Shown here piece by piece: positions 1 to 10,023 of a stretch of 41,111 bases of DNA; position 1 is the first letter of the stretch, and every line of letters starts with the position of its first letter. This DNA comes from Arsukibacterium perlucidum DSM 18276. GTDB taxonomy: Bacteria > Pseudomonadota > Gammaproteobacteria > Enterobacterales > Alteromonadaceae. The stretch is taken from positions 1 to 41,111 of the forward strand of contig NZ_KB907733.1 of assembly GCF_000382165.1 (NCBI RefSeq), in the 5' to 3' direction. The notes below the pieces were generated by a model that saw only the letters and a program-made list of their open reading frames with translations, was not told the origin of the DNA and made no database searches. The position numbers were made by a program, and so were the translations under genes.

Positions 1-132
1 TGTTCTTGGCATGATGGGTTGTCATGGTTAGTTTTTGGCGAAAGTAATTATACCAGCCCATCATGCTGTCTAATAATCCATCACGAAAGATCAACAAGCC
101 CTAATAGTTCTGTAATGATTCAAGCAGCTTAA

Positions 133-158
133 AGGCTCCGCAGCGCGGGGCCTTTTTG
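133..158 (+). terminator. Rho-independent terminator
   Basis: The arms GGCTCCGC and GCGGGGCC pair with one G-U wobble around a short loop and are followed by five T residues. It lies at the very end of a frame open from base 1 to a TAA at 130-132. It may therefore end a gene that enters from the left, but that frame's translation does not look protein-like. Confidence 0.7.
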
Positions 159-298
159 TATTTACGATGTTAAGTCTCCTCCCGAATTTTCTATTCAGGT
201 TAATTTATACGGCCCAGTGTTAATTTGCTGTTTTTTATGCTAAACCATGGTTGCAATCAAAGCTGTATCACGCAACGAAAATAACAATAAGGAAGCAT

Positions 299-2884
299 AT
301 GAACACGTTATTTAAATATTCCCTCTGTGCGCTGGCAGTAAACTCCCTGATTTATAGTGGGATGAGTACAGCTCAGCAGAATAGTGAGCAAGCTACTTCT
401 GAGCAGGTTGAAAGAATAGAAGTTACTGGTTCCCGCATTAAACGGAATGATATGGAAGGCGCTGCGCCAATTGATGTCATTAGCCGGGATGACATTGCCA
501 AGTCGGGTTTCGCAAATTTGCAGCAACTGTTGGAGAGAACCCCAGTTGCCGGTACAGGCACCTTCTCTACCCGCGGTAATAATCAGGATTCTACCGCCAA
601 TGGTGGGGCTGCCATTAGTTTGCGTGGCTTTGGATCTGATGCAACGCTGGTGCTAATCAACGGTCGTCGGGTAGCTGTCAGCGCTTTTGCAGAAAACATT
701 GCCAACTCTTTTGTTGATATTAACTCTATACCGGTTGCCGCCATTGAACGCATTGAAATTCTGAAGGATGGTGCGTCAGCTGTTTACGGTTCAGATGCTG
801 TCGCTGGCGTTGTTAACATTATTTTGCGCAAAGATTTTGATGGCGCTGAGCTGAGTGTTAGTCATGGTGGTACTACCGGTCCATCTTATGATGAAACATC
901 GGCAAGTTTAGTCTGGGGCACTGAAACAGATGACGCAAATGCCACCCTTATTCTTGATTACTTTAAAAATACTGTGATTACCGGGGCAGAGATGGGCCGG
1001 TTCGGTACCGCTAACCAGGCGCCATATGGCGGAAATGATTTCCGTTCATCGCGCGGTTTTCCTGGTAATTTTATTGTAAATGGCGAAACCCGAATTGATC
1101 CGGGCTGCCCGGCAGGTCAGGCATTTGGCCAAACCTGTGTATTTGACTATGGTCCTTTTGGCATGGTTGTGCCTGAAGCTGAAAGGGTTGGTGCAATTTT
1201 TCAGGGCAGTCAGCAATTTACTACTGACTTACAGGGTTATGTCGAGCTGGCTGTGCAACATAACCGTTCGCAGGCTTCCGGAGCTGCGACCCCGCTAGAC
1301 GGTGATGCCGGTTTGACTGTGCCTGGATCTCACCCAAACAACCCTTTTGATGAAGACATCGCAATAAACCGTTTCCGTACAGTAGATGCCGGGCCACGAG
1401 TCTGGGATATAGAATCTGATTCATTAAGGCTGGTGGTGGGATTGCGCGGTCAGTTGCAAAACTGGGACTGGGATGTCTCTGCTCAGAAAGGCCGTAGTGA
1501 GTCTATGCAGACCGGCAGTAAGCAGCAAGGCTGGGTAAGAACTGACTTCCTGCAAGAACAAATTAATCTTGGTAATTATAATCCGTTTGGTGGCGTGTAC
1601 AACTCGCCAGAGGTGATTGACGCGATAACCACGTCATTGGTTCGTCGGGGCGAGTCGCATATTACTGCATATGACGCCAGCATTAGTGGTGAAGCCTTTG
1701 CACTGGGCGACCAGATGGTTTCACTAGCTGCCGGTTTGGAGTACCGCGAAGAAGATGCGTTTGATCAACCTGATGACCAATTCCAACGAGGTCTTATATT
1801 TGGTACCGAGTCTGTTTCTGCCCAGGCCCAGCGGGATCAATATGCAGCATATGTTGAGTTACTTATTCCGATTGATGACACGCTGGAGTTCACCGTCGCG
1901 GGCCGATACGACCACTACAGTGATTTTGGATCTACCACAAACCCGCAATTCACCATGAAATGGCGACCAATGGATAATTTTACGTTGCGCGCATCATTTG
2001 GTCAGGGTTTCCGGGCGCCTTCTCTGGCTCAAATCGGTCTGGGGCCATCTCAGGAGTCGGTATTTTTTACCGATACATTTCGCTGTCCAACAGCTGACCC
2101 GACTAACCCGGCGTGTGCGGCTACTGACTACACTATAGTCTTTGTTGGCAGTGAGGGCCTGCAGCCAGAAGAGTCAGAAACCTTTAACATAGGGGCGGTA
2201 TGGCAGGTTAATGATGAGTTTGATATCACGGTAGATATCTGGAGCATTACTCAGGACAACAAAATTGATAAGAATGATTTTGAGAATGTGTATAACGCCG
2301 AGTGTAATAATCAGAACAGTACTGTATGTGTTCGTTTAGATCCTTTGCCAGGTCAAACTCTGGGTGAACTATCACGTCTTTTTAACAGTTACGTTAATGT
2401 CAGTTCGCAGGAAGCGACAGGACTTGATCTTTCTACATCATACCGATTAGCTTTGCAGGATATGGGGCAGGTCCGTTTTAATCTGGATTGGTCATTCATC
2501 AGTAAATTTGAAAAGAACGGTATCGACTACGCCGGAGAATATAACTACCCGCAACACCGCTGGTTAGCAGCTGCCGACTGGAGCCATGGGGACTGGGGTG
2601 TTGTTACCAGCCTTAGTTACATTGGTGAGTTTGAAGACTATGCCGCGCCAAGTGAAGTTGAAAGCACGTCAACTCGTTCGATTAGTGCACAAATGCTATT
2701 GGATGTGCAGCTTCGTTACAATCTGAACGACAAAACGCAACTTGTGCTGGGAATGAATAATGCAATGGATGAAGATCCGCCGTTTGCAATTGGCGATGGT
2801 GATGCCGACCTGTATGGTTATGTATCACGTGTTCATAACCCTCGCGGTCAGTTTGTTTACGGCAAGGTCAGCTATCGTTTTTAG
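299..2884 (+). CDS. TonB-dependent outer-membrane receptor
   Basis: Outer-membrane receptor of 861 residues that would import a bound ligand using TonB/ExbBD energy. The ATG at 299 is preferred because AAGGAAG lies just upstream and it gives a clean signal peptide ending near STAQQ; an in-frame upstream TTG at 251 has no such support. After the signal peptide comes a TonB-box-like ERIEVTGSRIKR segment, then a plug domain with the motifs VYGSDAVAGVVNIILRK, and a 22-strand-type barrel. The protein ends in an aromatic residue (VSYRF), as barrel proteins do. The barrel carries pairs of cysteines in extracellular-loop-like segments (CPAGQAFGQTC and CPTADPTNPAC). The 'EVTGSRIKR' subgroup is common in Alteromonadales, Xanthomonadales and sphingomonads, and its substrates are often unknown. 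No catabolic gene adjoins it, so the ligand is not assigned. It ends in a bidirectional terminator shared with the convergent OmpA-like gene. Confidence 0.93.
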   Translation: MNTLFKYSLCALAVNSLIYSGMSTAQQNSEQATSEQVERIEVTGSRIKRNDMEGAAPIDVISRDDIAKSGFANLQQLLERTPVAGTGTFSTRGNNQDSTANGGAAISLRGFGSDATLVLINGRRVAVSAFAENIANSFVDINSIPVAAIERIEILKDGASAVYGSDAVAGVVNIILRKDFDGAELSVSHGGTTGPSYDETSASLVWGTETDDANATLILDYFKNTVITGAEMGRFGTANQAPYGGNDFRSSRGFPGNFIVNGETRIDPGCPAGQAFGQTCVFDYGPFGMVVPEAERVGAIFQGSQQFTTDLQGYVELAVQHNRSQASGAATPLDGDAGLTVPGSHPNNPFDEDIAINRFRTVDAGPRVWDIESDSLRLVVGLRGQLQNWDWDVSAQKGRSESMQTGSKQQGWVRTDFLQEQINLGNYNPFGGVYNSPEVIDAITTSLVRRGESHITAYDASISGEAFALGDQMVSLAAGLEYREEDAFDQPDDQFQRGLIFGTESVSAQAQRDQYAAYVELLIPIDDTLEFTVAGRYDHYSDFGSTTNPQFTMKWRPMDNFTLRASFGQGFRAPSLAQIGLGPSQESVFFTDTFRCPTADPTNPACAATDYTIVFVGSEGLQPEESETFNIGAVWQVNDEFDITVDIWSITQDNKIDKNDFENVYNAECNNQNSTVCVRLDPLPGQTLGELSRLFNSYVNVSSQEATGLDLSTSYRLALQDMGQVRFNLDWSFISKFEKNGIDYAGEYNYPQHRWLAAADWSHGDWGVVTSLSYIGEFEDYAAPSEVESTSTRSISAQMLLDVQLRYNLNDKTQLVLGMNNAMDEDPPFAIGDGDADLYGYVSRVHNPRGQFVYGKVSYRF

Positions 2885-2913
2885 TTGTAACTAAAGGTTT
2901 AATAACAAAAATA

Positions 2914-2939
2914 AAAACAGCGCTATAACGCGCTGTTTT
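2914..2939. terminator. Bidirectional terminator
   Basis: Perfect 10-bp inverted repeat AAAACAGCGC / GCGCTGTTTT with a 6-nt loop. The A-tract and T-tract make it work on both strands, between the convergent TonB receptor and the OmpA-like gene. Confidence 0.85.
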
Positions 2940-2964
2940 CTTGTCAGTTTGCTATCGGTGAATT

Positions 2965-3597
2965 CTATTCAACAATAGGCTCTATATGAATTTCGACCCG
3001 GCGGTTTTGCGCCCGGTTGGCATCAGAGGTATTGGCTACTGCCGGATAGTTAGGACCATAACCCTGGGTCTCCAGTCGGATAGATTGCACGTTTTGGGCC
3101 ATTAAGTAGTTTTTAACTGCATCAGCGCGGGCCATCGACAGATTCATATTGTATTGGTATGGTCCGGTATCATCAGTATGGCCGGCGATAACCAACATAG
3201 TCTTTTCATAATCGCGCAGTACTTTGGCAATATCATTAAATACCGGATACAAATTAGATTTAATATCAGAGCGGTTAATATCAAAAGTAAGCTGGGCCGG
3301 AATATCCAGTTTTAATATGTCGCCATCCCGGATAACTTTTACCCCAGAGCCGCTAAGCTCTTCCCGCATGGCCTTTTCCTGATTGTCCATGTAGCTGCCA
3401 ACAGCTGCACCAGCTAAAGCGCCAACAGCAGCTCCAATCACTAAACGCTTATCTTTATGATTGCCGGTAGCTTTACCGGCAATGGCTCCGGCTACAGCAC
3501 CAATAGCTGCCCCTCTGGTAGCGTTAGACTGATTAGCACAACCCGCTAATACCAAGCTGGCAACGAGGGTAGTAACTGCAAAAGACATCAATTTCAT
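2965..3597 (-). CDS. OmpA-family lipoprotein with glycine zipper (YiaD-like)
   Basis: Predicted outer-membrane lipoprotein of 210 residues that anchors peptidoglycan. The ATG at 3597 is chosen because TAAGGAG precedes it and the protein then begins with a lipoprotein signal ending in the lipobox LAGC (Cys20). Residues about 28-75 form a glycine-zipper segment with repeated GAxxGAxxG motifs, typical of YiaD/YmgG-like proteins. Residues about 105-205 are an OmpA C-terminal peptidoglycan-binding domain, shown by the GHTDDTG motif, the NMNLSMARADAV segment and the final NRRVEIHI. This architecture matches E. coli YiaD in length and order. It is transcribed alone, divergently from the small exported protein gene at 3824, and ends at the shared terminator at 2914-2939. 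Confidence 0.9.
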   Translation of the reverse strand: MKLMSFAVTTLVASLVLAGCANQSNATRGAAIGAVAGAIAGKATGNHKDKRLVIGAAVGALAGAAVGSYMDNQEKAMREELSGSGVKVIRDGDILKLDIPAQLTFDINRSDIKSNLYPVFNDIAKVLRDYEKTMLVIAGHTDDTGPYQYNMNLSMARADAVKNYLMAQNVQSIRLETQGYGPNYPAVANTSDANRAQNRRVEIHIEPIVE

Positions 3598-3823
3598 AAC
3601 ATACTCCTTAGAATTATGAAACGAGCATAACACTGTTCTCTGAATTGCTGCTGAACTTAATAAATTACTCAAGTGTTAGTGAATTCTTTACACTCTTCTA
3701 AAAAGATATCATGTAGATTTAATGTAAATAGAATTCCCTTTCGCAGGTTTTTTGGGTAAGGTAACCGGGTTTTGGGTAGCAAGAATGGCTGCCCGCAGTT
3801 TAAAACAATCAGGACATACAGTA

Positions 3824-4336
3824 ATGATAATTATAATTCGTTGTTTTTGTTTGTTATTAGGTTTGGGGTTAACTCAGGCAGCGCATGCCAGCGTGTTTAA
3901 ATGCACTGCAGCAGATGGCAGTGTGGTATTTCAGGGATCGGCTTGTATCACTGGTGACGAAGCGCAAATTGATATGCTGTTCGGCGAACAGAAAAAGCAC
4001 GAGCCTATGGCAATGCTCGATGGTAGCTGGTGTGAACTGGGTACTTCCAAAGTGCTGGACGGTACCGTATACCGGGATGAGACGTTTAGCAAAACCTGGG
4101 TGTTTGCTGAAAATCGGATGACCCAGCATATTCAGCAAGGGCAGCGCCAGGACACGTTTAATTACAATATCCGGCAACGGACGGGCAATTTTGTTATTGA
4201 CCATCCCGCTTTTGGCAGTGGCCAGGTTAGCTGGCACGTTCGACGTCATAACGAGCGCGAGCTGGTTATTGCGGCTTACGGCAACTTTACCCATCTGACT
4301 GCCGGCGAATGTGACGTGGCGATGGCTCGGAATTAA
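3824..4336 (+). CDS. Small exported protein with DUF4124-like N-terminus
   Basis: 170-residue protein of unknown function. The ATG at 3824 is preferred over in-frame upstream codons because AGGACA lies about 8 nt before it and it starts a hydrophobic signal peptide (IIIIRCFCLLLGLGL) with a likely cleavage after AAHA. The mature N-terminus VFKCTAADGSVVFQGSAC resembles the DUF4124 domain, which usually reads 'xYKCxdxxGxxxyxdxPC'. The remainder contains SWCELG, a tryptophan-rich stretch and a late GECDVAM cysteine. This suggests disulphide-bonded periplasmic folding. It lies 63 bp upstream of proB on the same strand, but nothing links it to proline synthesis. The domain assignment rests on motif resemblance only. 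Confidence 0.7.
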   Translation: MIIIIRCFCLLLGLGLTQAAHASVFKCTAADGSVVFQGSACITGDEAQIDMLFGEQKKHEPMAMLDGSWCELGTSKVLDGTVYRDETFSKTWVFAENRMTQHIQQGQRQDTFNYNIRQRTGNFVIDHPAFGSGQVSWHVRRHNERELVIAAYGNFTHLTAGECDVAMARN

Positions 4337-4399
4337 AAATTTATAGACATATAGACGCCTAAATCGTAAGCTGCTGCCATCATTCAGCGGGAGTATGTT

Positions 4400-5509
4400 A
4401 TGGCTTTTACGTCCTGGCGTCGTATCGTTATTAAAGTAGGCAGTGCGTTAATTGCCCCGTCAGCACATGGCTGCTCTACCCGCTACCTGTTAACAATTGC
4501 CCGCTTTATTGCCGAGTGCCGGTTAGCTGGAAAGGAAGTGGTACTGGTGTCCTCAGGCAGTGTCGCTGCGGGGCGCAACGCCATCACTGCTAAGCAGCAG
4601 CCATTACCAATTAATGTTAAACAAGCTATGGCCGCCGTAGGGCAAAGCCGGATGATGGCCAGCTGGAGCCAGCTGTTTGACTTTGACTGTGCCCAAATCC
4701 TGCTGACTCATGACGACCTGCAAGACCGCCGCCGTTATCTGAACATCGACAATACCCTGCGTACCCTGCTGGCAAATCAGGTTTTACCCATTGTTAATGA
4801 GAACGATTCGGTGGCAACAGCGGAGCTGAAAGTGGGTGACAACGACAACTTAGCCGCTTTAGTGGCGATAGTTGTCGATGCCGATGTGCTGCTAATCTGT
4901 TCTGACATTGATGGTTTATATACGGCCAACCCCAGGCTGGAACCGAACGCCCAACATATTGCTGAAGTGGCTCAGGTAACCAGTGCCATATACGCCATGG
5001 CTGGCGGCAGTCACCATGCCATTGGCACCGGTGGCATGCAGACCAAAATTCAGGCGGCAGACAAAGCCACTAAAGCGGGTATTGACACTCTAATCATCAA
5101 TGGCCAGGATGCTGGTAGCTTCGAACGCTTGCTGGCTGGCTTAACAGCGGGAACCCGCTTTGTCCGGCAGCAAGACCGGTTGAGTGCGAAAAAACACTGG
5201 TTATTAAATACCTTGAAGCAGCAGGGCGTGGTTGAGGTTGATGCTGGCGCTTGTATTGCTTTACAGCAAAATGGCGCTTCATTGCTTGCCAGTGGTATTG
5301 TCAGTAGCAGCGGCAATTTTGATAAGGGCGATGCAGTACTGATTACCGGCGCTTTGCAACAGCCCCTTGCTAAAGGGATTAGTCAGTACAGTTCGCAGGA
5401 ACTGGCCAAAATTAAGGGCTTGCATAGCAAAGACATCGCTGCAGTGCTTGGTTACTGTCCCAGTGAAGTAGTGGTACACCGAAACGATTTAGTATTGCTT
5501 AACAGCTAG
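4400..5509 (+). CDS. proB: Glutamate 5-kinase
   Basis: Phosphorylates L-glutamate to glutamate 5-phosphate, the first committed step of proline synthesis, in the cytoplasm. The 369-residue length equals the usual two-domain form. Residues about 8-255 are the amino-acid-kinase fold, with IVIKVGSALI at the N-terminus, the VLVSSGSVAAGR glycine loop, the IVNENDSVAT and VGDNDNLAALVA substrate/nucleotide motifs, and the GTGGMQTKIQAA segment. Residues about 275-355 are the C-terminal PUA domain. GGGAG lies 7 nt before the ATG. The usual partner proA is not next to it. The next gene encodes a FAD oxidoreductase 58 bp downstream on the same strand, so they may be co-transcribed without an obvious pathway link. 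Confidence 0.95.
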   Translation: MAFTSWRRIVIKVGSALIAPSAHGCSTRYLLTIARFIAECRLAGKEVVLVSSGSVAAGRNAITAKQQPLPINVKQAMAAVGQSRMMASWSQLFDFDCAQILLTHDDLQDRRRYLNIDNTLRTLLANQVLPIVNENDSVATAELKVGDNDNLAALVAIVVDADVLLICSDIDGLYTANPRLEPNAQHIAEVAQVTSAIYAMAGGSHHAIGTGGMQTKIQAADKATKAGIDTLIINGQDAGSFERLLAGLTAGTRFVRQQDRLSAKKHWLLNTLKQQGVVEVDAGACIALQQNGASLLASGIVSSSGNFDKGDAVLITGALQQPLAKGISQYSSQELAKIKGLHSKDIAAVLGYCPSEVVVHRNDLVLLNS

Positions 5510-5567
5510 TGCTCGCTGTAACGTGGTTATCAGATATGCTGCTACTTAAATAAGTTAAGGAATACTG

Positions 5568-6635
5568 ATGAAGCTGGCGATAGTGGGGGGAGGCATTAAT
5601 GGCTTATCCAGTGCCTGGCAATTAGCACTGGCCGGTCACCAGGTCACATTGTTTGAACGTGACACCTTAATGGCGGCAACCAGCAGCGCATCTTCTAAGC
5701 TGTTGCATGGTGGTTTGCGCTATCTGGAGCAGGGCGAGTTCCGACTGGTGCGTGAAGCGTTGCAGGAGCGGCGCTGGTGGTTGAAGAAAGCCCCGCAGCT
5801 TACCAGGCGTCTGCCCATTCTTTACCCTATTTACCGCGATTCCCGTCGACCCCGCTGGCAACTTAAAATTGGCTTATGGCTGTATGATACTTTTGCCGGT
5901 CGCAAAGGTATTGGCCGCCATCGCTGGCTCACACCGCAACAGACATTGCGCTGTTCACCTCATTTAGCCGCCGCAGGATTAACCGGCGCTTATCTGTTTT
6001 TCGATGGCCAGATGGATGACCGGAAACTGGGGTTGTGGATGGCGCAGCAATGCACTAAAGCCGGGGTGCAACTGGTTGAGCATAGCCCGGTACTAAAAGT
6101 AACTGCTGAGGGCAGGGTATTACTTAGCAGCGGCTGGCAGCAATTTGACCGGGTGGTAAACGTTGCCGGGCCCTGGAGCCAGCAATTATTGCAGCAATCA
6201 GGCTTACCCCAGCAAGCGCTGGATTTAGTGCGCGGCAGCCATTTACTGTTACCGCCAATCAGTCGTTACGGTCATATGCTGGAAGTGCCGGGTGAAGCGC
6301 GCATCGTTTTCGTATTGCCTTATCAGTGTAATACCCTACTTGGTACCACAGAAGTCAGGCAGCAACTGGATGAGGCTATCAAGTGCTCTGCCGCTGAGCG
6401 TGAGTATTTACTGAACCTATATAACCATTACTTTCAACCGTCAGCCGACAGTTCCACTGTGCTGGCCGATTTTGCCGGAGTGCGGCCGCTACTCGCTGGC
6501 AGTGCCAATGCCAGCAAAGCCAGTCGTGAGTACCAGCTTAACTGGCAAGGCCAGCTGTTGACCGTATCGGGTGGCAAATGGACCACCGCCCGGGCGCTGG
6601 GAAAACAGGTTAGCCAGGCGGTTGCCAGCAATTAA
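5568..6635 (+). CDS. FAD-dependent oxidoreductase, short GlpD-like
   Basis: 355-residue flavoprotein of the DAO/GlpD superfamily. The N-terminal dinucleotide-binding motif VGGGINGLSSAW is followed by SSASSKLLHGGLRYLEQGEF, which closely matches the conserved GlpD segment contacting FAD and glycerol 3-phosphate. Further GlpD-like features are FFDGQMDDRKL, VNVAGPWSQ, VRGSHLLLP, LGTTEV, FAGVRPLL and a final SGGKWTTAR. Bacterial GlpD proteins are about 500 residues and carry an extra C-terminal domain, which is absent here because the protein stops soon after the FAD-binding TTAR motif. The reading frame looks intact, so this is probably a naturally short paralogue and not a truncation. The substrate may be glycerol 3-phosphate or a related sugar-alcohol phosphate; this is inference. 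AAGGAA precedes the ATG. Confidence 0.8.
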   Translation: MKLAIVGGGINGLSSAWQLALAGHQVTLFERDTLMAATSSASSKLLHGGLRYLEQGEFRLVREALQERRWWLKKAPQLTRRLPILYPIYRDSRRPRWQLKIGLWLYDTFAGRKGIGRHRWLTPQQTLRCSPHLAAAGLTGAYLFFDGQMDDRKLGLWMAQQCTKAGVQLVEHSPVLKVTAEGRVLLSSGWQQFDRVVNVAGPWSQQLLQQSGLPQQALDLVRGSHLLLPPISRYGHMLEVPGEARIVFVLPYQCNTLLGTTEVRQQLDEAIKCSAAEREYLLNLYNHYFQPSADSSTVLADFAGVRPLLAGSANASKASREYQLNWQGQLLTVSGGKWTTARALGKQVSQAVASN

Positions 6636-6722
6636 AGAGCGTAGCAAACGGCGATAAAAACTCGCTTTGTCATATAAAATCAGTATTATTTTCAATAATT
6701 AAATTTACTGACAGGGGTCAGG

Positions 6723-8633
6723 ATGTTTTCAGCTTTTAATAAAATGGCCGTAAAACAACAGTTTGTATTGGTGCTGGTGTTATTGATTTTGCTTAGTTCA
6801 GTGTTGAGTGGCGTGCTGGCGTATCGCCAGTCCAAGCAACTGGTACTCGACCGGATGCTGCAACATGAAATGCCGGCAGTGGTGCGGCAGGTTAGCCAGA
6901 CGCTGGAAGGGCAAATCGTTCAGATGACCACAGCCACCCAGCAACTGGCAGAAAACCCATATATTTTACGTTGGGCTGAACAGGGCTTTGCGGCAGAAGG
7001 CGAAGCGTTATTGCTGCAGCAAATTAATCAGGTGAAGCAGCAACTTGGGCTGGATGCAGCGTCGTGGGCCGATCGGCAAACTGGCCGCTACTGGAAATTT
7101 GACGGCTTTTTAAGGGTATTGAACCCTGAGCAAGACGGCTGGTTTTTTGCTTTTCGTGATTCTGGTGCGGCGACTAATGTCAGCCTGTACACTGAGCCTG
7201 ATGGACAGGTACTGATGTTTGTTAACTATCAGCAACTTAATGGCCGTGGGCTTTCCGGTATTGCTGTGTCTCTGGATCAGATGGTGGAGTTTCTGAAAAG
7301 TATCCGTATTGCTGACAGCGGTCTGGCTTATCTGGCCGATCGCGATGGCAATATTGCCATTCATCCCGAAAGCAGCTTGATTGGCAAACAAACCATGGCA
7401 GAGCTATATGGCAACGAGGTGGCGCAGCGACTGGCAGACGACAATCGTTTGCGCAGCGAGATCACCGACGACTTATTGCTGGTTAGCGTGCCTGTGGCAG
7501 GAACCATCTGGTCAGTTGTTGCCCAGGTGCCACTGGCTGAAGTGTTAGCGCCGGTAAAAAAGCTACGCACAACTTTAATTATCACCGGCCTGGTGGCGAC
7601 CTTGCTGGCTGGTTTACTGGCATGGTTGCTGGCGGGCTCGTTAACCCGTCGTTTGCATTCTGTTGCTGAAACTCTGGCAGATATCGGTGACGGTGATGGT
7701 GATTTACGGCAACGGTTGCCAGCCGACGGTGCGTTGGAAGTCAGGCAGATCGGCAGTGGTTTTAACAACTTTGTGGCGAAAATCCATGGCCTGATCACCC
7801 AGCTGCATCAGCAAAGTGAACAATTACAGCAGTCAGCTACTCAGGTCAATGACAGCGCCAGCCAGAATCGCGATCTGGCACAGGAGCAGCGCGACAGACT
7901 TAATGGCATCGCCACGGCAATAGAGCAGTTGACAGCCACTATCAGTACGGTAGCGGGCAATGCGGCTAAGGCGGCAGATACAGCCGAACATACCAACGAG
8001 AATGCCAGCCGCGGCCTGACGGTAATAAGTGATACCAGTCAGAGCCTGCAGCAGCTTACCCGCGAAGTAGATCATATTGCTGCGGTGGTTAGTACCCTTG
8101 CCAAGAACAGCGATAAAATCGGCGGCATCCTTAATGTTATCCGGGCTATTTCGGAGCAAACCAACTTACTGGCATTAAACGCGGCCATTGAAGCGGCACG
8201 TGCTGGCGAGCATGGTCGCGGTTTTGCGGTCGTGGCAGATGAGGTGCGGCAACTAGCCCAGCGAGCCGCCAGCGCCACCGACGAAATTCAGCAAATGATC
8301 AACCAATTGCAAACGGAATCGCAGCAGGCAGTGGGTGCTGCTGAGCAGGGTAAACAGCAGGCCAGCCGCAGTGCCCAGGCCATGCTGGAGGCTACCGCTG
8401 AACTACAACATATCGTGGACGGCATCCGGGAGCTGGATCAGCTGAACCGGCAAGTGGCAACGGCTACCGATGAGCAGGCCGCGGTGGTACAGCATTTAGG
8501 ACAAAGCGTACACAGTGTGGCGCAACTGGTTGACGACAGTACCGGCTCAGCCACTAAGCTGGCTGATTTCAGTGTGCGGTTGCGTCAGTTATCTGGTGAG
8601 TTAAACCGGCTGATCGACCGGTTTATCGTCTAG
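6723..8633 (+). CDS. Methyl-accepting chemotaxis protein, dCache-type
   Basis: 636-residue transmembrane chemoreceptor feeding signals to CheA/CheW. Residues about 11-33 form TM1 ([21 protein letters not shown]) and about 34-285 a periplasmic sensor domain. That domain resembles a dCache fold in containing [11 protein letters not shown] and [11 protein letters not shown] segments. TM2 lies near 288-312 ([20 protein letters not shown]). A HAMP linker follows (about 313-365, [23 protein letters not shown]), then a coiled-coil signalling domain. The conserved hairpin tip [20 protein letters not shown] and [21 protein letters not shown] residues lie around 476-505. There is no C-terminal CheR/CheB docking pentapeptide; the protein ends DRFIV. 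The gene ends only 5 bp from the convergent argA stop codon. The ligand cannot be read from the sequence. Confidence 0.93.
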   Translation: MFSAFNKMAVKQQFVLVLVLLILLSSVLSGVLAYRQSKQLVLDRMLQHEMPAVVRQVSQTLEGQIVQMTTATQQLAENPYILRWAEQGFAAEGEALLLQQINQVKQQLGLDAASWADRQTGRYWKFDGFLRVLNPEQDGWFFAFRDSGAATNVSLYTEPDGQVLMFVNYQQLNGRGLSGIAVSLDQMVEFLKSIRIADSGLAYLADRDGNIAIHPESSLIGKQTMAELYGNEVAQRLADDNRLRSEITDDLLLVSVPVAGTIWSVVAQVPLAEVLAPVKKLRTTLIITGLVATLLAGLLAWLLAGSLTRRLHSVAETLADIGDGDGDLRQRLPADGALEVRQIGSGFNNFVAKIHGLITQLHQQSEQLQQSATQVNDSASQNRDLAQEQRDRLNGIATAIEQLTATISTVAGNAAKAADTAEHTNENASRGLTVISDTSQSLQQLTREVDHIAAVVSTLAKNSDKIGGILNVIRAISEQTNLLALNAAIEAARAGEHGRGFAVVADEVRQLAQRAASATDEIQQMINQLQTESQQAVGAAEQGKQQASRSAQAMLEATAELQHIVDGIRELDQLNRQVATATDEQAAVVQHLGQSVHSVAQLVDDSTGSATKLADFSVRLRQLSGELNRLIDRFIV

Positions 8634-8638
8634 CCGGT

Positions 8639-9958
8639 TTATAAGGTAATGGCCAGGATTTTTGAGCGACGTTGATAGTTATACAGCTGTTTTTTCTGGC
8701 TGGGTAAATCATCCACGGTAACCAGCTCAAAGCCCTGCTCTAAAAACCAGTGGATGCTGCGGGTAGTCAGGGCAAATACCTTATCATAGCGGCGCTGGCG
8801 GGCCTGCTGAATAATGTGCTTTAACAGCAGGCTACCCCGGTCTGCATCCCGGTAATCGGGGTGAACCGCTAAACAGGCAAATTCGCCGACATTTTCATCG
8901 ATAAAGGGATATAAAGCGGCGCAGCCAATCACCAGGCCATCGCGTTCAATTAAGGTAAAGTAGTCAATTTCCATTTCCAGCTGCTCACGTGAGCGGCGTA
9001 CCAGCAAGCCTTGCTGCTCCAGCGGCCGGATCAAATCTAAAATACCGCCAATGTCGCTGATAGTGGCCCGGCGTAACTTTTCAGCCGACTCGGTTACAAT
9101 CTGAGTACCGATACCATCGCGGGAGAACAGCTCCTGCAGCAGGGCGCCGTCTTCATCGTAGCTGACTAAATGGCAGCGTGGCACGCCGGCCCGGGTTGCC
9201 ATAATGGCCGCATGTAAAAATGCCAGGGTACCCGGACAGGCCTCGGTGTTTTCAGACAAATTATCCAGAATCGTTTCGGCTTCATTCGGCATTAATTCGG
9301 CAATAATATCTCCGGCTTCATCGGTAATACCGCCTACTTCACTGAAGCCAATCATTTTATCGGCTTTCAGTTTTATTGCGACCTGAGTGGCAATATCTTC
9401 AGCAGTCAGGTTAAAACTTTCGCCGGTTACTGAGGCAGCGATGGGCCCCATTAGTACTATGCCGTTATTATCTAACTGGCGGCGGATACCGGCCGCATCA
9501 ATCCGCCGCACCCGGCCGCTGTGGTGATAATCAATGCCCTCATCCACCCCCAATGGCTGGGCAATAACAAAATTACCGCTAACCACGTTAATTTGCGCGC
9601 CCTGCATTGGTGTATTGCTCAAACTCATCGATAGTCTGGCAGTAATGTCCAGCTGTAAGGCGCCGGCTACCTGCTTAATTAATCTAAAAGAGTCATCGTC
9701 AGTCACCCGCACCCGGTTGTGATAGGTAGGCTCCAGCCCGGCCAGGCCCAACGCCTGATTAATTTGCGGCCGGGCACCATACACCAGTACAATTTTAATT
9801 CCCAGGCTGTTGAGCAGGGCTATATCATTAATAATGCTACGAAAACCCGGCTGGGTAATCGCTTCTCCGCCGAGCATCACCACAAAGGTTTTACCACGGT
9901 GAGCATTAACATAGGGGGCAGATTGGCGAAAACCGGAGACAAGTTCAGTAGTACGCAC
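8639..9958 (-). CDS. argA: Amino-acid N-acetyltransferase (N-acetylglutamate synthase)
   Basis: Transfers acetyl from acetyl-CoA to glutamate, the first step of arginine synthesis. Residues about 20-275 are an amino-acid-kinase-like domain ([31 protein letters not shown]), and about 295-439 a GNAT acetyltransferase domain ([21 protein letters not shown], then [16 protein letters not shown]). This matches the classic fused ArgA of gammaproteobacteria. The start is placed at a GTG (9958) giving [13 protein letters not shown], which aligns with the usual ArgA N-terminus. GGAAG precedes it by about 10 nt. The longer frame to 10033 adds 25 residues that do not look like ArgA. A candidate ArgR operator pair lies at 10069-10107. 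The gene ends 5 bp from the convergent chemoreceptor gene. Confidence 0.93.
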   Translation of the reverse strand: MRTTELVSGFRQSAPYVNAHRGKTFVVMLGGEAITQPGFRSIINDIALLNSLGIKIVLVYGARPQINQALGLAGLEPTYHNRVRVTDDDSFRLIKQVAGALQLDITARLSMSLSNTPMQGAQINVVSGNFVIAQPLGVDEGIDYHHSGRVRRIDAAGIRRQLDNNGIVLMGPIAASVTGESFNLTAEDIATQVAIKLKADKMIGFSEVGGITDEAGDIIAELMPNEAETILDNLSENTEACPGTLAFLHAAIMATRAGVPRCHLVSYDEDGALLQELFSRDGIGTQIVTESAEKLRRATISDIGGILDLIRPLEQQGLLVRRSREQLEMEIDYFTLIERDGLVIGCAALYPFIDENVGEFACLAVHPDYRDADRGSLLLKHIIQQARQRRYDKVFALTTRSIHWFLEQGFELVTVDDLPSQKKQLYNYQRRSKILAITL

Positions 9959-10023
9959 GGGTAAGAGGCTTCCTTTTGCTAAGACATTAACGGTGTAAGC
10001 TATAAAGATGGCAGTAAGATGAC

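Noticed and set aside
1..132. Frame open from base 1 to a TAA at 130-132, directly before a terminator
   Set aside because: The translation (cysteine-, serine- and histidine-rich without family motifs) does not look like a protein end. The position before a terminator is suggestive, but the upstream sequence needed to decide is outside the window.
200..298. Promoter with TATGCT (236-241) for the first TonB receptor
   Set aside because: A -10-like box is present but no acceptable -35 box lies at 16-18 bp, so no promoter was called.
4400..6635. proB and the FAD oxidoreductase as a proline-metabolism operon
   Set aside because: The oxidoreductase matches GlpD signatures, not proline dehydrogenase or ProA. 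Adjacency alone is not evidence of a shared pathway.
8600..8660. Repeated CCGGTTTAT around the chemoreceptor/argA junction as a terminator
   Set aside because: The copies are direct repeats, not inverted, and have no T-tract.
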